From: Lepiota brunneoincarnata
Lineage: Eukaryota; Basidiomycota; Agaricomycetes; Agaricales; Agaricaceae
DNA: 64,000 nt
Reading direction: 5' to 3'
Assembly (NCBI GenBank): GCA_023014365.1
Contig: JAEBUN010000080.1
Coordinates: forward strand, 1-64,000
Positions 58,341-64,000 of the stretch are shown here, piece by piece; position 1 is the first letter of the stretch; every line of letters begins with the position of its first letter. Below the pieces are notes generated by a model that worked only from the letters and a program-made list of their open reading frames with translations, did no database searches and was not told the DNA's origin. The translations under genes and the position numbers were made by a program.

Positions 58341-58519
58341 ACTCCTTAGAGGAACGAAGAGAGAGGAGGGGGGAAATTAACTAGAGAGGTGCTCGAGCAC
58401 CCAAAATTATACTACGAGTCTAAAACAATTAACTACCGAAATATAGAATAAGTTGTGACGCAAAGCGAATATGTATCTGCGGAGACAAAGGAGAAGACTA
58501 CGCTAAGGAAGGAGGGGGC

Positions 58520-58640
58520 ATTGTGCCACCGGGAGCGACAATGCCCTGGCAGTCGAGTCGCGTTGGGACAATGGTGAGGAGGGAGCGCGCAACGAGCTGT
58601 GCGCATAGCCGTGTTTCCTCCCTCGCGGCACACTCCCACT
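58520..58640 (+). repeat. Short repeat shared with the spacer (right arm)
   Basis: Mirror of 25594-25714; aligns with 42485-42600. Confidence 0.55.
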
Positions 58641-58721
58641 ACAGTCTATGGAACTGCCGCTCGATGAGGCACCACCCCCCCTACGCCGCTTCTCTGCCTC
58701 GCTTCATTGATTGTGCGCTGT

Positions 58722-59367
58722 TGTAGAGGCGGCTACCCAGCTGCTCGCATAGCCGAGCAAACCACCTCTCCATAACGAACTCGGACGAACCTTGACAAAC
58801 ACCAGTACGACGATTTTCCTAAAAAGGAAACACGTGGCCCTCGGGTCAATTCATCCCGGTCACGATATCCACCCAACGCTGCCTGTAGAATACGATAGAA
58901 ATTTAGGACAGTCTAAATGAACGGTAGCTAGTAATTTCCGACTTTCTTGTGTTTTTTTTTATCCTCGTACTTGTTCCATCTCTTGTTTTTTTAATGTTCT
59001 TTGTAAAATTTCCGTAGCATACACGAGCTCCACAGTCCCTAGAGTATATAAACTGTATGTATTCTATAGGGACCTCAGTTAATAACGATTTTAACTCATA
59101 TTCGAAGTCTCTCTCTCTCTCTCTCTCCCCATTTCGCTTCGTTCCGCCTCGCCCCAACGCCTCAGCTATCCGAAATGGTTCAGTATACCTCCCCTCGTCG
59201 TCTCATATCGTCTCAAGCCCACGCGTTGGGCGGTTTTATTTAGATCGCTCATTTTCTACCTGATTTCACTACATTATCAACAGGATCTGGGTTGAAGCCT
59301 CTGTGGCAGACGGACGCTGTCGTGCTCGCATCACCAAACCCCTAACACCCCAGATTTCATCCTTTCA
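58722..59367 (+). mobile_element. Solo LTR, family LTR2 (right arm)
   Basis: TGTAGAGG...CCTTTCA, 646 bp, flanked by CTGT at 58718-58721 and 59368-59371. Diverged from 12292-13018, with internal indels. The ~120 bp after it (cctaacagtgggggctcaag) could be a primer-binding site and leader, which would make this a 5' LTR of a deleted element rather than a solo LTR. Confidence 0.82.
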
Positions 59368-59495
59368 CTGTGTTGCGTCTCTCGTTATCGGCCTAACAGT
59401 GGGGGCTCAAGTGCCTGCTCACTCGGCGTGTCTCGCTCTAACTAACAGCTGACGGTTATTGCGGGCAGCCTGCTGGAAATGAGGGAACTTAACAA

Positions 59496-60090
59496 TGAAG
59501 TGAGGGATAGTGGGGTTGGTAGGCGAGCACGACTGCGTCCGTCAGTCGCAAAGCTTTTGACCCAGAAGGGGGGGGGTGGAGAGAGAATGAGAGAACAAGA
59601 ATGAGAGCGAGAGCGAGAATGAGAACAAGAAAACGAGAGGGAGAGGGGCTTGAGTAGATAGAAAGAGAGCTGGGGTGTATTTTTCCACTACTCCTAATAC
59701 AATTTTCTGGCTAGTTTTTTATACTACGAGGTGGACTTTTTAAATGGGGAAGTGAAAAGTATGGAACGGAAGAGATAGGAGGAGAAATTCCGTAACGAAA
59801 GTTGAAGCATATGTTCTTTAACTACGGAAGGGGAGAGAGAAAGAATGGAAAAGGGAAAGGGGCATCGCCTATGCAATCCGTCGCTTGCATGACATGTCCA
59901 TGCGTGTTGCTGGTCGCGTTTGGCGTGTTTTGGGTGGTGTATGAGCCGGGAGCGTGTGGTCACCATAGTTGTCTCCGTGGTGAACGAGCCGGGAGCGTGT
60001 GGTTGCCGTAGTTGTCTCCGCGGTCTTGTCTGGGCTAGTGGAAGGGGGGATGACGGGTGCTACGTGAGCAGCCGTCGTTCGCTCTCCACA
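59496..60090 (+). mobile_element. Solo LTR, family LTR1 (right arm)
   Basis: TGAAGTGAGG...CTCCACA with target duplication ACAA at 59492-59495 and 60091-60094. Nearly identical to 19334-19928. Confidence 0.92.
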
Positions 60091-60388
60091 ACAAGCTGGA
60101 TGGCCGGACTCTGCACCGTGTTTTCTTCGTCTCCTCCTGATAGTTGCATGCGTTAACCTTCCTAGTGTCTTCCTGAACGTTCCTATACCACCAATGAAAT
60201 TGAGCAATTCTCTTGTCCCTTCCTCCATTGGGAAGATCCTCTAGAGTTCTTGTATGTTTGATCTTCCTATCTTCCTTTCCATCCATCCCTCCCATACTCA
60301 TCCGCAGGCCAGTCTAGCACAAAGTGATTGACTGTCGGGTATCTGTTTCCCTGCACCAGTGGTCCTCTCTCTTACCTATCCTTTTCAG

Positions 60389-60499
60389 CAGGTAGATGGC
60401 CTGTTCTGGGTGGAACTAGGATATTCCCCTGTGTTGGAATTAGCGATTCCGGAAAACTGGCGGAATGCCCCTGACCGCCTCGTGGAGGCCATGTTGTAG
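60389..60499 (+). pseudogene. Isolated terminal exon (right arm copy)
   Basis: Mirror of 23735-23845. Acceptor ctttTCAG just upstream; stop TAG at 60497-60499. Confidence 0.4.
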
Positions 60500-60653
60500 G
60501 TAGATTATATACATGTGTAGTTTACCAGTAGTACCTCGTCCGTTGACCTCCCCTTCCTCCCTCTTATCGCCCGTCGTTGTCTCTCATGAATACACGCCTT
60601 CGTCGCTGTCCACCTTCTTGAGCTGATTTCAACACCCTGGGCCCTCCACCCTC

Positions 60654-61759
60654 CAAAAGGAGTGGGTGCTCCGACTTTTTGCCCTGTGATGCACACGGTG
60701 AAGCTTATTCCAGAGCAGGCAACGATCTTGTCGAGGCGGTCCTTGGCCGGCCACGGTGACAAACGTGGATGTAGCTTCACCCAAAAATCCCTGCCGGTGT
60801 TGCCAGCAGCGTGGTGGCGCAGTGCTGGATGGGTAGGAATTGGAGCGATGACGGACAATGGACTCAAGGCAAGGCAGCGAGTGGAGTGAGCTGACGGCTA
60901 GCACCAGATCAGCGAGAGTGTACAAGAGAGGGGCTAACATGGCAACAAGGAAGTCTCTCCTACATCATCAATCTCGGGCATGAGCGCTCCGAGGGTCCTG
61001 ATCCGACATTCATCATCAGGTTCATTTCATCTGAACATCTACCGGGAGGGGACATGCAGTGTCTTCAGAAGAAGCTGAGAATCCCAGAAGCCTTTGGAGC
61101 AACTTCTGGTGAGGGAAAGCTGCAACCCAAGCTTGCACCCTCATTATTGGATTGGATACAATGCATCATAAGTACAGGGTAGGTACGTATTTACGGATAG
61201 ATCCCTGACCAACGCTCCCACACCAGAACACTCGCGGGGGAAGAGTGTTCTCCAGTGGCCACTCGAAGGACCTTGGTGCCTTACACAGGACTGGCATAGA
61301 CATTGTCTGGTTTAATGAGCATTACAGTGCAAACGGTGAGGGTTCGTGAATATGTGGAAGTACACGCCTTCCGTATTGGGAATACGTGGACACGCGCGCA
61401 TCAGGGGTAGCAGTACCCGTACACGCCTGCCGCATTGGGAATGCGTGGACACTCCTATGGTATCAGAATTGCGCATCAACGAGTACTACCTGTACGCAAC
61501 ATGCCTGCCAATACCATATCCTCATCGAATATGTTGACATTTGCATCATATCTGGAGATGTGTGGACATATGCGTTGCGCTGAACTGTGAGATTCGAGGT
61601 ACGTTGATAGCAGCAATGCGCGATGAGGGAGAGTGCTGCTCATCTGAGACTAGCTGGTAGAGGGAGACAAGCGTAGCCATTCACGCATGCGTAGTACATC
61701 TGCAGTGTAAACCATTAATGGAGCATTGCTCCTGCGGCCAACCCAAGGAGACCTTGGAG
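60654..61759 (+). repeat. Dispersed repeat RF-A (right arm copy)
   Basis: Mirror of 22475-23580. The hairpin units are at 61372-61386 and 61431-61445. Confidence 0.7.
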
Positions 61760-62158
61760 TTCACATCTACTGACGGGGCCCCTTGTGGTTCCAGCGGTCA
61801 GCCTGTTGTTCTTCTACTGCAGTCGACCTATTTCGGGTGCGTGTGGCGATGACACATGGCAATTTTTGTTCCAAAAGCAGGCAAAACAATCTTACCCTAG
61901 ATTGGGAGCGATCGGGCATGGACCCAAAAACCAAAATAGGCACGATCTGCGAACAAATGAGAACGCCTAAGCAATGGAGGGCACTCAGACAGCTAGAGAA
62001 ATCAAGGGTCTCGTACAAGAGTGTTGAGGCAGATCACACACGGGATGAGTTGAGGACCCTGGAGGTGAGCATCCAGGACAATGGTGGTTGGGCCTTGGAC
62101 ATGAGCACTCCGAGGCTCTTGATCTGATGTTTGTCTCTGTGTTCTTCATCGGGCCAGG
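61760..62158 (+). other. Unrecognised open frame (right arm copy)
   Basis: Mirror of 22076-22474; the frame is 61783-62127. Confidence 0.25.
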
Positions 62159-62872
62159 TGAAGAGGTACAGACTCTCCTATAGGTGAATTGTATCGAGAC
62201 AGGCGCAGCCAAATGAAACGAAACGAACCACACCGGAATGAAGCAAAACATAGCAAAACAAGGGGGGCGAGTCTGGCCGGCAAAATAATCACATGGGCGT
62301 CGAAACTACAGGGTTTGCCTGAGATGAGGGAGAGAGGGAGAGGGAGAGAACAAGGTGAAATGGTGGGTCCTGTAGTGACTGGAGAGCATCCGTGGTTTCT
62401 ACTCTATATACAAGTAAAAAAAATGCAACTAATTATATGTTTCCTACACCAGTACGGAGAGAAAAATAAGAGGGACAAAGGCTAGGTCATATCTGGGAGA
62501 TAGAGAAGGTGAACCAGGGGAAATCCTGAAGTTTTCACCACTATGTTAGCAGAAACATAGGAAAGAGAAAAGGAGAGGATAAAAGAGATGCTGTGCGACG
62601 CATAGAACGGCGTATTAACAGGAATAAAACTTATTTTATGATCGCGCTCAAGGAAAGGAATAGAAATATGAGTGAAATTTTACCTTTCAAGGAATGTATG
62701 GGGCTGTGAGCAGAGCGGAGAGGTTGTTGAAATAATAATGGCTCCTACAGCATGGGTGATCCTTGATCCTTGCTCCGAGAGTTTGTTCTGGGTTCATCAG
62801 GTCCATTTTCCAAGTTCTACGAGAGGCGGCATGGGCGGCCATTACATGTGCAGCTGCGTGCCCACCTCTACA
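62159..62872 (-). mobile_element. Solo LTR, family LTR3 (right arm copy)
   Basis: Mirror of 21362-22075. Confidence 0.7.
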
Positions 62873-63097
62873 TAGGGCATGATACTGTTGCTTCCCAAAC
62901 CAGCAGTAGTCCCAAGCATGCTTTTGGGCAACTATTTTGGGGGCTTCTAGGGGAATTCTGTGAAAGGCTGATCGAAATTCTCCTGATTCTTCTTGCCTCA
63001 ATTCGGCTGAATCATGGAACCAAGGCCAACTGCTTTGCGGGGGGTCGTTGAGGGTCGTCCTCCCCGCTTTCACTGGGGCCGTTATTCTAGAGCAAGA

Positions 63098-63403
63098 TCA
63101 GGGCCGAGGATGGAGTGCTAGATATAACGAGGGCAGGCCAACCTGAACGCTGGGCCCAACCCATGGCTGCCCAGTCGACTCTGCGTGCTCACGGATGAAC
63201 TTGGTGGTCAGGAAGTCCCTGGGGCAGCGGTTGTCGGCGCAGTAGCACCAGAACATCCCATCTTCCTGGCGGTCGAGCATGATCCTACGGTTGACATAAG
63301 TGACCGTAACCCTTTTATGGTAGCGGCGACTGTGAACGTCGCAGGCATTGACCCCGGCAAAGGTCTCGGCGCATTGCGTGCAGGTGAAGGTTTGGGAAGG
63401 CAT
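63098..63403 (-). CDS. Small C2H2 zinc-finger-like protein (right arm copy)
   Basis: Mirror of 20831-21136 with no difference in the translated frame. It has the same single C2H2 finger and the same possible 3' truncation beside the LTR3 copy. Confidence 0.5.
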   Translation of the reverse strand: MPSQTFTCTQCAETFAGVNACDVHSRRYHKRVTVTYVNRRIMLDRQEDGMFWCYCADNRCPRDFLTTKFIREHAESTGQPWVGPSVQVGLPSLYLALHPRP

Positions 63404-64000
63404 GTTTTGTTAGAGAGTTCGCTTGGTAGTGGTATGAGAAAGCAATTGGGGGGATGTTAGAGGGCAGTTCTTCGCATCCTCCATTGAGAATCGATTCCAA
63501 CGCAAACGGCAATCTTTTTCTTTCTTCAATTCATTCTGCGGTGCCTTTGGGCTCACACGATTCTATCATATTGATTTTCTGGGCCCTCTCGTCCTACCAG
63601 TACAATACCTAGGATACCCAGCGAGCGATGGTCAATGCCTTTTCGAGATTTAAACGGATTGAAATTTTCAGACCAGACGTGGACGTCTGCATTGATTGGA
63701 ATGGCAGCCACCTCTCCGTCCCGCTTCTGCAATTTTTGCCCTGGGTGCAGTTTCCCCCTGGATTCATAACAGGGCATTTCCCTTTGTCTAGGTATTTCAT
63801 GGGGTTTCCGGAGACTCTGTGAAAGCCTATGTTTTCGTAAGAGAGTTGGTTTACCATCGGCAGGATCAGCTCTACAGCATGGCCTCGATAATCAACTTCA
63901 GGGTCTCTCTGATGGACAGATACCTTCATGATTAAGTTGGATTGCTGCTATTGCCGGCACTAGATTTGACAGCTGCGCTAGCGATCTCAGTCTGAGTGAG

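Larger units (their letters stand above)
43980..64000 (-). repeat. Right arm of the giant inverted repeat
   Basis: Reverse complement of 20234-40253 with one transition and one 1-nt insertion. It continues to the last base of the window, so the arm may be longer. An open frame that is continuous across the left boundary is cut at this arm's inner end, which suggests the right arm is the copied one. Confidence 0.97.

Noticed and set aside
20234..64000. Kyakuja-Dileera-Zisupton transposase expected next to TET/JBP genes
   Set aside because: No long frame with a transposase-like pattern was found in either arm or the spacer.

Overview
The window looks like nuclear DNA of an agaricomycete (mushroom-forming basidiomycete). 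The support is short 43-70 nt GT-AG introns that restore reading frames, an Spt5-like KOW-repeat gene, Gypsy LTR retrotransposons with the usual fungal gag/PR/RT/RH/IN motifs, and a TET/JBP-type 2-oxoglutarate dioxygenase gene. It is a repeat-rich, gene-poor island. I see no rRNA, no confident tRNA, no CRISPR and nothing bacterial.

Layout. 1-6.0 kb: an unrecognised stretch, a duplicated 5' block, and a multi-exon Spt5-like KOW gene (2893-5588). 6.0-6.8 kb: simple repeats and one copy of a dispersed repeat. 6.8-20.1 kb: a decayed Gypsy element with a truncated 5' LTR, gag, protease, RT and RNase H in the forward direction, a deletion that removes integrase, then two multi-exon genes on the opposite strand and a long 3' LTR. 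One opposite-strand gene is intact and encodes a Zn2Cys6-type cysteine cluster (15474-17495). The other (12236-15248) is broken. Three later solo LTRs of two families have inserted into the element, leaving target-site duplications.

20234-40253 and 43980-64000 are the two arms of a giant inverted repeat, about 20.02 kb each, separated by a 3.73 kb spacer. The right arm runs off the window. Only two differences were found: one transition and one 1-nt indel. Each arm carries, mirrored: a C2H2 fragment; solo LTRs; an intact 437-codon TET/JBP-like dioxygenase gene in six exons; a divergent ParB/sulfiredoxin-fold gene with lesions; a Gypsy fragment holding integrase, the broken opposite-strand gene and an LTR; a LINE-type RNase H fragment; and several unrecognised exons. 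The spacer consists mostly of diverged copies of repeats also found in the arms.

How parts may fit together (inference). The palindromic octamer TAAGCTTA occurs 30 times, always inside the Gypsy family, in LTRs, coding regions and introns. That family also encodes a putative Zn2Cys6 DNA-binding protein, so a self-recognition system of the element is a testable idea. The TET/JBP-like and ParB-like genes are a divergent pair that could act on DNA modification or transposon biology. The palindrome may be real or may be an assembly fold-back; raw long reads across 40253 and 43980 would decide.
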